Source: Taxawa tesnikishii (nom. ined.) (Eukaryota; Ascomycota; Dothideomycetes; Dothideales). From it: a DNA stretch of 64,000 bases. The stretch is from assembly GCA_030247885.1 (NCBI GenBank), contig JAPDRO010000010.1, positions 1,054,001-1,118,000 of the forward strand, in the 5' to 3' direction. Numbering within the stretch: the first letter of the stretch is position 1; each line of letters starts with the position of its first letter. The notes under the pieces are model-generated. The model did not search any database. It saw only the letters and a program-made list of their open reading frames with translations, and had not been told where the DNA came from. This document shows, piece after piece, positions 32,316 through 43,186 of the stretch. The position numbers and the translations under genes were made by a program.

Positions 32316-33886
32316 ATGAAGCTCAGGTCCCTCACGCTGTTCAGTCAATCGAGGCTTTTCATGACGAATGTGTTTCTGCCTTCGAGGGAAAGTCTCCACA
32401 AGCCGTACAGTCAACCCTCCGGCTCGAAACAGTCGTGGTCATTGACCATGCGACCGTACGTTCACTACTGCGCCGTGGAAGCGGAGCCACTGCATCGATA
32501 CCGTCCCGGAGGTTACCATCCAGTGCATTTGGGAGATGATTTTAAGAATGGCAGATACAGAATCCTGCACAAGTTGGGGTTCGGAGGCTACTCAACTGTC
32601 TGGCTTGCGCGAGACCAAATGTGAGTATGTCGCCATCGCTAACAAAGATCGAAGGCTGAGCAGCCAGGTTGGGTCGCTATGTGGCTCTGAAGATATCGGT
32701 CTCTGAAGTGCCGCCGGAGGGTCGTGAGCTTCAAGTGCTGCGAGCTCTTTCCCGGAACGCACCACCGGGGCTGGCTGCCAGCACGTGGTGCGCTTGCTAG
32801 ATGATTTCTGCCACACTGGACCAAATGGAACACATGTTTGTCTGGTGCTCGAGCCGCTTGGGCCTAGCGTCTCAGCTGTGGCTGAAGGGCATTGCGCCGA
32901 TGGTAGACTTCCAGGCATCGTTGCTAAGAGGGCGTGCAAAGAAGCGCTTCTCGCGCTGGATTTTCTGCACAAGCACCGCGTTGGACATGGAGGTAAGTAG
33001 AAGTGCTCTGTCATTATAGGCATACCTAGTCCGAGCAAGAGAACCTCAACTTATGGTAGATCTGCATATCGGGAACATGGCGTTCACCATGCCGTCGCTG
33101 GACTTGTTGTCGGAGGAAACGCTCCTCCAGAAGATCGGCAGTCCGAGGACTAGCACAGTTACTCGGTCAGATGGTAGGACGTTGGAGTCGGGGATGCCAG
33201 CATACCTTGTCTGGCCCACATGCTTTCCGGTCGACAAGTCTAGTCTCCACAGCCCTACCATGCTCATCGACTTCGGGGAATCGTTTCTGCCTAGCAACAA
33301 ACCTCAAACTCTGCACACCCCTCTGGCACTACGCGCTCCTGAGGTGCTCTTTGACGACGAGTGGGATCATCGAGTGGATCTCTGGAGCATAGGCTGCATG
33401 GTAAGCTGTGTCGAGCACACACAGGCAAAAACGCATCTCACAGAAAGCTACAGATATTCGAACTGGTTGTTGGACAGCCCCTTTTGACAGCTTCATGATA
33501 GACAAGGAACGTATCATTCGGCAGATGATAGAGTCAATAGGCCCGTTGCCGGGAAGATGGCAGTGCAAGTGGGCTGTGATGCAACAAGAAGGTCAGTACG
33601 GTCTCCTTCGAGGGTGGTCTTCTATGGGACAGAGGTGGAAGTTCAACATGAGAGGTTCTAACGCACATATAGGAGTGCCAAAAGATGCAGATAACGTAGA
33701 GGGAGAGAAATACAGCCTTCAGCAGTGGCTGGAAGAGACATACTTCGACAACGACAAGGCTACGGACTTTACGCGGGAGGATATTGCCAAGCTGGGGAGT
33801 TGCTCAGGAAACTACTCCGCTTCTGTCCTTCTATGCGTCCCACAGCAGCAGATATTGTCAGTGACGAGTGGTTTCAGGAGGTTTAG
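32316..33886 (+). pseudogene. SRPK-like Ser/Thr protein kinase, broken
   Basis: SR-protein kinases of this kind are expanded in fungi. Exons fit 32316-32620, 32668-32992, 33060-33400 and 33454-33886 with GT-AG introns of 47, 66 and 53 bases. Motifs in order: GGYHPVHLGDDFKNGRY, the Gly loop KLGFGGYSTVWLARD, the ATP Lys in YVALKIS, the hinge LVLEPLG, the catalytic loop HGDLHIGN (HGD in place of HRD), the metal loop LIDFGES, ALRAPEV and DLWSIGCM. The tail reads FQEV. Three frame changes interrupt it: near 32770 (before CQHVVRLLDDF), near 33480 (QPLLT where QPPFDSF is expected) and near 33796 (before ELLRKLLRFCPS). Splice sites and motifs are otherwise kept, so decay is recent. Confidence 0.85.
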
Positions 33887-34049
33887 CAAATTAATTGTGG
33901 AGCAATATGTGTAATGATGGCGGTCGGACCTTGCGGTCTGGCAAGGGCATGAGGTTGATCCCGACCGAGAAGAAACAGTGTTTCAGTCACGACCAAAATG
34001 GCGTGCTTAATGGCGTGCTTAATGGCGTGCCAACTCCATGGACCCCAAG

Positions 34050-35145
34050 ACTACTAGGGCGTGCTATTGCGGCGCAAACACGCCAGCATCAAGCGGCTAG
34101 AGTATGTGCGAACAACTGTGCGGTAGAACAAGCAAGTCGATTATGTCCCGTATACAGAAGCCCATCACATTCGCTGTGATATGGCTGCTGTGGCCGTCCA
34201 CGATCAGTAGTCGCCGTGCCGTAGGCTTCTCAAGCCGCCTCGATGGCTCGAAAACGTTAGTCAGCCACTTAAAGCCGTGGCTGTAAGACATCTAGCCGCT
34301 ATTGCTGGTCAAGAACCTCTAGTATGAAGACGGGCACGTAGGTATTTATGCACTGTTGGTGTGTTTTGCCTTGATGATCAAGGGGGCACAGCGACTCCGG
34401 CAGCGCACTCTATCGCTCTTATTTACTCCCCTCGGCTTCCGACCTGCTTCCAGCTAGATGCTTCGCGTATCTTGATAGAGCTCTTTACAATTGACTTGCT
34501 GCAACTGCAAATTCTGACTCATCCATGTTGTAGACACGCTCCGGAGGGTACTGTTGCTGCACAAAAGGCTCCGTTACCGCATCGGACCACGTTGTTACAG
34601 CCTCACGAGGCGTCGCATCGAAGCACGCACTATCAATCTGGAGAGTTCATATAGCGGCGATCTCAAGGTGACGAGTCCTGGGGCGGCTGAGTCACTTCTC
34701 GCCGATCGGCCGAGGACGTAATCATAAAGACTTTGACAGCTAAATGCGTTTACGTCGGACTTCCTTAGCTATTTGTACGACTACCGCAGGCAAAGCAGGA
34801 AAACCAGTACACGTAGGATGTGCAATCCATCGGACTCAGGACTTCTCCTCCGCGTTTGGAATGACTGCTCCGATCCATGCGCTATTGCGCGTGAAGTGCA
34901 TCCAGCGATACGGTCGCGTAGAGTTGGGTAAGGGATGTTGACTGCGCTAGCAGCCCTGCAGACAGAGGTATACTCCTTCTTCTTTACAACTAAGATTGCA
35001 CTCTTCATATCAGCTTCGATATAAAGTGGTCTATTTGGTGTAGAAATATCCGTTGTGGGTAGTGGCAACGTAGAGGGTGGAAGTGGTGCGTTCTAGTGGT
35101 TGACTATCTCACCCGTTCCACCATCCCGCGAAAGACGTTAGTTAA
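34050..35145 (-). mobile_element. Pogo element relic
   Basis: The minus strand carries a degraded end at about 35097-35145 (ACGTCTTTCGCGGGATGGTG followed by a second motif). The transposase start follows (YIEADMKSAILVVKKKEY), then further blocks down to the second catalytic region LLIVDGHSSH and CSHIL. The C-terminal half and the other end are missing. There are several frame breaks. Confidence 0.8.
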
Positions 35146-35696
35146 CTTACGAGGAATATAGTCACCAACTCCAAGCGACATAGGCTTGACAGCTTACCGT
35201 GTGCAATCGAAACAAAAATCGGACAACAGCGCTCCCAACCTTGCACTGAACGCGATACCACTTTGTCTCCGGTCATATGACAAGCACAGCACGATGAATA
35301 TATATCATATACGGCTACAACAGCAATTGAGATCAACCTTAGCCCCCACAAACACGTAAAAAACGATTTGGGTATCCCTTATGCCAACGCGCTGAACTCC
35401 GGCGCCGGTAACGCTAGGTAGCTACACATCTCTAGTAACATACAAAAATCTGCACAACGAGACCTTCGCGTTAAGCATCGAAGCTCCCACAGTAGTGGCA
35501 CCTGGCGTTACACACAACACGCCCTGCATCCTTCCCTGGCCTGTCCGCTTCTCCGCAATCTGGTGCTACTTGAACGAGTTCCCCGGCTTGTTCTGGAGAG
35601 TGGTCAAGTCGATTGCACGCGCCCTTCGCTCTCAGGTGTGGAGCCACGTGCCGCAGGACTGCAGGCTGTAGGCTCGACGGTACTGAAAGGGTCAGC
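35146..35696. other. No supported gene
   Basis: Downstream flank of the coiled-coil gene. Short frames only. Confidence 0.4.
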
Positions 35697-36761
35697 TTAG
35701 CTGGTAGCTAGGTTGCGGGGACGCCTTTTCCTTATCGAGACTTTCTGCACCCTTGGCGGTCGGACGGATGGAAGAGCTGTTGGTGTTGACTCCGAGGACT
35801 GAGCTTCGCTCTTGAGCTGCGCTATCCTCCGGCTTCTTCTCAAGCGAACAGAACCGCCGTGCCGCTCGGATCTTATCGCGGAGCATTCATCATGTTCCTT
35901 GACAGGTGTCGTAGATTGTGTGAGGACACCTGCAATAGTGCCGCGCTCTTTTCTTCCATCCATATCTATCGGCGCACAAGACTTCCGAGCTTTTGATGGC
36001 TTCGCTGAGCACGGCGACAATTCTCCCACGGATCGTTTTCTCTTTCCTAGAGTTTGTGCAGGATCCGGGTAGGGGCTGACAGGTGTTACCGGCTGACGTA
36101 CACTGGGACGATTCCGCAGAACTGCTTTGGCTTCCTCATCATCATCGCGGGCAGGAGCTTCTGATCCCCGACTCGGAGATCTATACCCTGAAGCCATTGT
36201 GGGGATTTGCTGTGCAATCCGCTTCAGCAGGATACTGTGCTCTTCCAGCTTCCTCCTTGCGGTGCCTCTTCTAGCTCGCCAGTATGTGACACCTGCCTTC
36301 TCGATCCACTTTATCGACTCTGTCGCCTGCCCTGCATCTATGGCTGCCTGTAGCTTCTCCTGAGACTGTTCGATTCTTGTCTCAGCATGTTTCATATCTT
36401 TCCTGAAACGGTCGGCTGTCCGACACTGGTAGTATTGATATTCTCTCCAGTCGTCCAGCTGGGTCTGTCGGGTGCGATCCTCGTACAACTCGATCTCGCC
36501 CTGCAAGCCTCTTTCAAGCCGGTAGGTACGGACATGCCGAATGTAACTGGCGAACCTTTCCGGTGCCGTGCGATTTCTACGAACTCTCTCTTGATAGTCT
36601 CGGGACTTTCTCCAACACGCGAGTTGTTCTTTAATGATGTCCCATCCTCTGCCGCTGTTGCTCCGCCAGTATGATATTATCTCCGCATATTGTCCAGGCT
36701 CATCCAGGATGTCAAATCCCAAACCGATCGGATGAGAAGGCCGGCCACCATCTCGCGTCAA
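35697..36761 (-). CDS. Coiled-coil fungal protein of a widespread unnamed family
   Basis: One open frame of about 354 codons. It begins LGFDILDEPGQYAEIISYWR and continues QLACWRKSRDYQERVRR, FASYIRHVRTYRLERGLQG, then LDDWREYQYYQC, a long helical Glu/Gln/Arg stretch and HSILLKRIAQQIP. I associate this layout with a family of dothideomycete proteins of unknown function. The last 150 residues are Pro/Ser/Arg-rich and basic (KRKRSVGELSP; RLRRSRRIAQL; RKRRPRNLATS), suggesting a nuclear location. The first codon of the open frame is TTG and no ATG precedes the conserved part, so the true 5' end is unresolved. It overlaps the start of the divergent kinase frame at 36690. Confidence 0.65.
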   Translation of the reverse strand: MTRDGGRPSHPIGLGFDILDEPGQYAEIISYWRSNSGRGWDIIKEQLACWRKSRDYQERVRRNRTAPERFASYIRHVRTYRLERGLQGEIELYEDRTRQTQLDDWREYQYYQCRTADRFRKDMKHAETRIEQSQEKLQAAIDAGQATESIKWIEKAGVTYWRARRGTARRKLEEHSILLKRIAQQIPTMASGYRSPSRGSEAPARDDDEEAKAVLRNRPSVRQPVTPVSPYPDPAQTLGKRKRSVGELSPCSAKPSKARKSCAPIDMDGRKERGTIAGVLTQSTTPVKEHDECSAIRSERHGGSVRLRRSRRIAQLKSEAQSSESTPTALPSVRPPRVQKVSIRKRRPRNLATS

Positions 36762-38661
36762 CGCATCATGCGCTTCATTCTCCTCACACAGGTAATCTTC
36801 TTTGTGATCTTCCGGATCCGGCGTCGTTGCGGAGGTGGACCGGGAACTGGCACGGGTGACAAGCGCAAAGACCAGAAGCGATCACACTTCACGTGGATCA
36901 TCTTCGAAGAGTTCGAGAAGATCGAAGTCCAACTATCGGGCACCGACTCCAAGTTCTGGATTGAGTTGGCTAGGCATGAAGAATGCCAGTTAGAGTATCA
37001 AGCGAACGTCAATACATTTCTCGAAAGTCGCAGAGAACATGAGAAAAGCACGTCGGCGCTCCCTCCATTCAACATACTCGGCATTCACAGTCAGGGCACC
37101 ACTGCAGCTCCTACTACGTCACATTCTCCTGGCCAAGGGCCTGTCTATATACTGTACGAAGAGCTGGGACGTGGCGAGTTTGGAGCAGTGCACAAGGTCG
37201 TTGATGTGAGCACTGGCTATGTGTATGCCGGGAAGGAGTTCATGCGTCCCGGCTGGGAAAACGAGGTTGCTGCGATGAAAAGAGTATCGCATGTATGCAT
37301 TCTTCTACGGTCATGAATGTGCATCTTTGACCGTGTGTAGCAACGGATCGTCCGATTTGTGGACTTTAGACCAGAACCTAACCCCTTGCTGGTGATGGAG
37401 TACCTTCCCTAGGCAACCTGCGGGACCAGCATGAGAACGTGCCCATTGCTATGGAAGAGGCAGTGGCACTCCTCTACCAGGGACTCCAGGGCGTCGGGTA
37501 TCTGCATTCTCAGTGTCTCGCACACAGAGACACCAAACCAGCCAACATCCTCATCGAGTCTCGCAGTCCCTTCAGCATCAAGCTTGCAGACTTCGGGTTG
37601 GTGAAGGACATGCCTGCACTGCAGACTTGTTGCGGCACGGCCCTCTACGCGGCGCCAGAGATCTGGAAAGGATCCGGATATACTTCCGCTGTCGACATAT
37701 GGTCGCTCGGACTTGTAGTGTTTGAGTTCGCATACGGCCTCCCGAAACTGAAACGTGGACCTTTCCGTGCGAGGGACTGGTGCAACCGGGTAGTGAAGGC
37801 AGTCGAAGACTGGGACTCGGACGAGCTTGTGGATTGTCTGTCGACACACATGCTGCGACTTGACCCAAAACAGAGGTCATCGGCAGACGACTGTCTCAAA
37901 CAAGCAGCCGAAGCGTATCGCTCTTACCAAGTCATGCTTCACATGCGGTACCAGGGGGCTGAGTGTACCACGCCGACGGAGAAGATGTCTACCTTCGGGG
38001 CAGACTTGCATGGGCTCGAAACATTCGAGCAATGCACACAGCTGGATACGGCACGTGTGTCTGGATCGCGTCGGTCATCTCACGGCCGATCTCGAAAGCG
38101 TCAAAGACGTGACATAGTCAAGACGAATGCCCAAGAAAGGCTCTCAGGCCAACCAGTGGCGGCAGAGACGCCTTTGGAGAGAGCCAGCGTAGCATCCCTC
38201 CGAGAGGGATCTTGCGTTCCAAGTCCAGCAGGCTTACCGGGTACGGGTAAGGATGGTCATTGTTGGGTTGCACATGACAGCTCGTATCAAGTCTCAGGTT
38301 ACCACAAGCGCCATACGGGGATGAGAAGGGAACCGCTCTTGTGGAGACAGCTATGACAGAATCAAGGTTCAGACCGAAGAACCTGTAAGTCTGCCGGCTC
38401 CATTGCTTGCTTTACGTGTGTTGACTGTACTGGAGGATACCAGCTTCAGTAGTGCAGCACAAACGAAATCTTCTGACATCGTCCGCCGTCCATCCTGTAG
38501 CTCCTGGAGTGGAGCCAACATCCCAACAGAACTTGACACCATCAGACGAATATCTGTCAGTACCATCTCGATCACCAATCAATGAAGCTGAATGGGAACG
38601 ATTGAAGCTAATGTACACCAAGACTCAAGGTATTGAGGGAAGGACTTGCGTCGCAGCATAA
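36690..38661 (+). pseudogene. Fungal Ser/Thr protein kinase, broken
   Basis: Exon 1 (start unresolved; in-frame ATGs at 36732 and 36768) ends at 37292. A 48-base intron follows and exon 2 starts at 37341. Kinase motifs: Gly loop ELGRGEFGAVHKV, ATP Lys in YAGKEFM, hinge LLVMEYLP, catalytic loop HRDTKPANIL, DFGLVKD, CGTALYAAPEIW and DIWSLGLVVFEF. At 37408 a missing base turns the expected LPLGNLRDQ into a stop and shifts frame. After the kinase domain a basic tail (RSSHGRSRKRQRRD) runs to a TGA at 38354-38356, and the matching frame resumes after an intron (donor about 38385) as VVQHKRNLLTSSAV to 38661. So there is one frame break and probably one premature stop. Confidence 0.8.
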
Positions 38662-39647
38662 GTGACTGAAACGTCTTCTTTATCCATGTCAGTTGCGATC
38701 CAAGTTTCCAGACAGTACGCGCAACGTGCTGTTCACGGGGAGTGCAAGTTCTCATCGACGAATGCCTTGCCGGAAACAGACATTGTCGGCAGGCGCTGTG
38801 CATCGAGCCAAGCGGCAGTGAATGACTCAGCCAGGAATCCGACAAAGGCCCTTCTATCCCGACTGGAACAAGGGTTCTGTCCAGAATCCCACCGAGATCC
38901 TTCGGTCGAGTCGTCGAGTCGTCGACGGTCAGGTAAGGAAAGCTTCTATAGCCGAGAAGGCAGCAATCGGGAGCCCTGACTCTAAACCCCTGTAGGTCTA
39001 GGCCATCCACGCGTATCCTGCCTGGCTTTGCTGAGCTGGCGCTGCCACCAGTCAACTGCGAATCTTGCATGGATGTTGAGCACGTTATCCCAGAAGCGAT
39101 CTTGTCAGTCAAGCAGGCTTTGCCATCGCTTAATCAACATCTCGCTTGGTTAGTTACGCGCAGTTTTGTTCATCTGATTCCGTGGACACTTCCTTTTGCA
39201 GCCCGTTCACGTTTGGTCAGGTCAAGGATGTCTAGCATGCTTGCAACACGTTGGTTCCCCAGTCATCGAAACGAATGTCCAGTCATCATATGCGCAAAAC
39301 TCTGTTCACGGAAAGATCGTACTTTGCCGGACGCAAAGCTCCGTCAACTGTTTTTCGCGCACCCCGACTTGCCCGCCGTTATACTGGAAGAGGAGCAGCA
39401 CATATCCCGAATCACCAGTAAGAATGCCCTTGTTTGGAACGGATGCTTGGACCAAGTCAAGCGTGACCGCTAACGACACACGCTCAGACCAATATCTCAG
39501 CAATGGCTTCGTTCAATACGTACGAAGAAGACATGTCGCCAGTGACCGAGATGCTACAAAGGTTTGACCGCAACGAACGTGGTCGAAGTTTCCTACCGTT
39601 CTGCTTCCCTCCTCTTTCTCTATCCTCACAAGGTTCAGTTTAACTAT
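38662..39647 (+). other. Degenerate coding sequence
   Basis: Protein-like frames lie on the plus strand: FAELALPPVNCESCMDVEH and ILSVKQALPSLNQHLAW around 39025-39150, then VHVWSGQGCLACLQHVGSP after a likely acceptor TTTTGCAG at about 39199. They look like exons of one gene, but frames and stops conflict. The family is not recognised. Confidence 0.35.
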
Positions 39648-41119
39648 TCAAACATCTCGTGAAAGCCCAAGATCCCTCTCGGTTTGACGCATTTCTCTGA
39701 GATGGTAGCCCCGACTTTGCTCTACCTCCTCCAACTTCAGCTTTCTCTCTCCCACAGAACGATTGAGATCTTGCATCCTCTGTTGCACATCTCTCTGCTC
39801 CCGTTGTAGAGTCTCGATTTGTGCACATATGTCCTCCATGCGCTTGGCCTGTGATGCAAGACCTGTTTCTGCCTCCCTAACGTCAGACGAACACTGCCCG
39901 AGCTCCTCCTCTGCAAGACGTAGCGCACGCCGATGCTGTTGATACTCCTTGACTTTCCTGCCTATCATGATCAGTTCCTGTGTCGTGGGGTCGTCCAGGT
40001 CAGCGTTCTTTGGACTGGAAAACGGCGTCCTTTGGTTCGATGCTGGCAAAGCGGTACTTCTCTCCTGGTCCAGAACATTCTCATTCGGAGACAAGGACAG
40101 TGTAGGCTCCTGAGGTGGTGAACGCTCGGTTGGTACTCCACTACCTGACCTAACCGTCGCTGCCGTCGTCGAGCTCAACAACCGCCCAACCCTCTCTCCT
40201 TCCTCTTGCATTCCCTCACGCGCTTCACCATTACTGTTCCCCGTATCGAGCTCATCACCAGTGCCACTGTGGTCTTGTGGTGACAAAGGGCACCGTCGGC
40301 AACGGCAGTTCGGCGGTCTGCAGCCAGCTTCTCCGATGCTACGTTGTCCGTTCCTGCATACACACGATCTGTGTTCTCCTCCTGTAACATCCCGTCGCGT
40401 CTTGCTGGAGTTGCAGTCGCCCCCACGCTAGCATCGCTGTAGTTGTTGGTGTCTGTAACAAGGGGCTGCGATGGCTTCTCTGCTTCCATACCGGCATTGG
40501 GAGTGTTCGCAAGCGCGTCAGGAGCGTCTCCTTCAGCACCACTTTCCGAAGGTCCGTACGTTCGATGCAACGGGTTTGTCGCAACACTGGCAAGAGTCCA
40601 CAGATAGCCCTGGCCCTCTCTGCCCTTGCCTTGACTCCGTCCCACAAATCTCGGATTGACCCCTTTAGCATACGTGCTCAATGTCGCAGATATCCCACTC
40701 TTTATTCTGCTACTATCGCGACTAAGTATATCGCTAGGATGGTGCTTTTCCATCCAAGACAGTATCTCAGGCGTCCGAAGTCCATCTGGGTTTGCTTGTA
40801 GCGCCTGACAGATAACGCTGAGATAGGAGAGAGAGGTGGACGGCGATGAAGTGCTTGTAGGTTGTGTGTTCACAGAGCTCCAACCTGGGTTCGGAGAAGA
40901 AGCGGGACTGCAGTTTGGATCCTGATCTGCTCGCTCAGCAGACGCACCGTGCTCGGAACAATGTCGCGACGCTGACGCATGATCGTCTGTTTTCCGTACT
41001 GTGCGCTTGTCATGGGCCTTAGCGGTGGACCGCCCTTTGCGAGTGTTAGCCCTGGTTTCTTCTTACGAAGTGAGGCCGCAAGCGCAAAACGTACGTTTTC
41101 TTTTCTGCCGATCAGGCAT
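39648..41119 (-). pseudogene. Winged-helix-like plus coiled-coil protein, frame changed
   Basis: A short first exon may start at ATG 41119 (MPDRQKRKRTFCACGL) and end at a GTAAGA near 41066. The main part reads SYLSVICQALQANPDGLRT, PEILSWMEKHHPSDIL, GISATLSTYAKG and REGQGYLWTL. This helix-helix-helix-wing pattern recalls forkhead-type DNA-binding domains, though it is weak. Around 40290-40310 the frame changes; the next frame runs to 39648 as an acidic then coiled-coil tail (ELIMIGRKVKEYQQHRRAL; RMEDICAQIETLQREQRDVQ). An indel or a missed intron could explain the change. The family name is unknown. Confidence 0.5.
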
Positions 41120-42077
41120 CTCGGCCGATAATGTGACGGGAGACGTTGCTGTTGCTTCCATTGTGCCTACCAGAACGGCATCCAGACCTTTCGGTGGCTC
41201 TCAAGTGTGGAACGAGGGTGCACTCGCGGAGATTGCGAAGATAATTGGGGGTGCTAGGGTCTTGGGGGTTGCAACTGGACATGGCAGCTGGACATGGGAC
41301 GCTAGCCGACAACAGCCGACGATAGCCGACCAGCGGAGTTCTGGCGGACTTTATGAAGTAAGCTGGATTCCGATCAGTCGCGCAAACTGAACAAGCGAAT
41401 CGTATGCCCATGACATCAAGGCTTTGGTTTTCTGCGCTCTATCTCCCTTGTTAGTGCTGACGGAATCGGGCCCGCATTAGTGCCTGACGAAAGCAGGGTT
41501 TGGGCATTCCACAACCTGGCATGGACCATGTCTACAACAGAAAATTGCGGTTGTTGTTAGGTGGACTAAGTTGCTGCATCATTGTTCGTTTTCAGCTGAC
41601 TCTTCGGATAAGGTGTATGGCCTTCGGGATCCACAATCTGCTGTTGAAGGACGGACAAGACCTTGCATATGAATCACACAACAGCGGCGTCTTTCGAGTT
41701 GTCTTGGCTAGCCACTTTCGCTAAAGGCTTGCTTCTATGCGAGTACCATCTGAGTTGCCAGAGAATGACAGCTAACGGAACGCCTAGCAGCAGCACCCAG
41801 CTCAGGCCCGAAAACAAGACGACTCAGAGCGAGAACACCCAGTATGCGCGGCTCATCATCCGTGCCCCCGCCTCGCGATATCTCTGGAATTCAAGCTTTC
41901 GCACATGTGCTACCATAGCGTTTGCTGGCCGCGAAGCGTCGCGCAGCAGTTCCGACGTCGCGCGGCGTCTGTCATCGCGGTGCGACGGAGATCCTCTGTT
42001 GAAGGACTGTGGAGGTCAACCGGCCCACGCGATCGGGCACCTCTGTTCCGATCAGCTCTAATGTTCAGTAGACCGGC
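41120..42077. other. No supported gene
   Basis: Several overlapping frames, none with a recognised motif or convincing start. Confidence 0.4.
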
Positions 42078-42767
42078 TCACTCTGTCACATCCGCACCTC
42101 TTAGGAGAAGCTCTTCATCGAACACAGTGTCACTTGCCAACTTAGAGTTAAGCTCATCACAAGCGAATGCCTTTGCGTGAGTGTGCTTCCTCCTCTTTCT
42201 GAGCCTATCCATGCTCCTCTTGCGGCACTGCTTGTGGTCTTCATCCTTCATCCTGACGTAGTCCTGAGGATAGCATCTTGTCGTGTGGAGCTGGAAGAAC
42301 TTGCTGTAACCCCCTTCCAGAACATACATCTCAGGATAAGTAAGCGTTGGATATTGAGAGTAGTTCACAGTCCTGTCATGTTGTCGCACATGTTTGGCGA
42401 CTTGGGGAGCGCGATAGATCGAAAACTCGCAATAAAAGACAAGCAGCGTGCGTGGTAACGGGGCTTGTTCGAAAAGCTTCTCCACGAGGAGCTCCTTGCC
42501 ATCGTAGCGAATAGCGCCTTCAATGTGCCCGCCTAGATGCTCGTATTCGAACCGACAGTCAACGATTATGACATTTTCGAAGTCGGTCTGGTGCCTTCCA
42601 TCGAGCACGTCAAGCAAGGTCTCCGGTAGTATCCGTGGAAGACTATCTGACCGGTACTCGTTTTCGAGATGTCGAAGTTTGTTACTGTAATAGTCACTGT
42701 TGACTTCAGCCGCGCGTATGCCGATAGGTTGACCATGGTTCTGCACCTCGTCGGCGTTCGGAAGCAT
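42078..42767 (-). CDS. Cdc25-like (M-phase inducer) phosphatase domain, divergent paralogue
   Basis: Cdc25 removes inhibitory phosphates from cyclin-dependent kinase. From ATG 42767 the 229-residue frame covers the rhodanese-type catalytic domain: LPRILPETLLDVLDG, VIIVDCRFEYEHLGGHIEGA, the active loop CEFSIYRAP, YPTLTYPEMYVLEGGYSKFF and CYPQDYVRM. Catalytic Cys and Arg of the CX5R loop are present, but the His normally before Cys is Tyr (TAT), a single C-to-T change from a His codon. The long N-terminal regulatory region of true Cdc25 is absent in this frame. A separate frame just upstream (42770-43186) may be its remnant. Likely a partial or neofunctionalised copy rather than the essential gene. 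Confidence 0.75.
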   Translation of the reverse strand: MLPNADEVQNHGQPIGIRAAEVNSDYYSNKLRHLENEYRSDSLPRILPETLLDVLDGRHQTDFENVIIVDCRFEYEHLGGHIEGAIRYDGKELLVEKLFEQAPLPRTLLVFYCEFSIYRAPQVAKHVRQHDRTVNYSQYPTLTYPEMYVLEGGYSKFFQLHTTRCYPQDYVRMKDEDHKQCRKRSMDRLRKRRKHTHAKAFACDELNSKLASDTVFDEELLLRGADVTE

Positions 42768-42769
42768 AT

Positions 42770-43186
42770 CTAAGGACCTTCTGACTTGCTTCCGTGATCG
42801 TAATCGTGCGACGCCTGCTTTTTCAAATGGCTGACAGATGGTAAGCTGGCGTTGTACAGACCGTAGAGCAGCGGCCTTTTCGTAGGGGTATGGTCCAGCA
42901 TTCTGATCACCACCTCGTTCTCTCTTGTGGTAGTTGTGTCACTGTTGTCGGGTAGCAACCTGACAGATGAACATCGGAGCGCGACATGCTCATCGTCATG
43001 TTGATGTTGTTGCTCTTTTCGTTCTTGTTGTTTGTTAGAGGTCGAGCCAGACAGATATACTGTTCTCATGCTAGAGGCAAAGGAAGGCATGATAGTGGCA
43101 GAGTGTATCGGGAAGCGGCACTCTTCGGCTAAGCAGGAAACGGTCTGTGTTAGAACCGTGTAAAACATGCAGATGGGCTGAGCCAA
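42770..43186 (-). other. Open frame upstream of the Cdc25-like gene
   Basis: 139 codons on the minus strand ending four bases before the downstream ATG in another frame. It is Ser/Gln/His-rich (SGSTSNKQQERKEQQHQHD) and contains LLYGLYNASLPSVSH. It could be the decayed N-terminal region of the phosphatase gene or an independent short frame. Confidence 0.3.

Noticed and set aside
38579-39112. Minus-strand frame of 177 codons
   Set aside because: The plus strand carries the more protein-like blocks in the same bases; the minus frame shows no motif.
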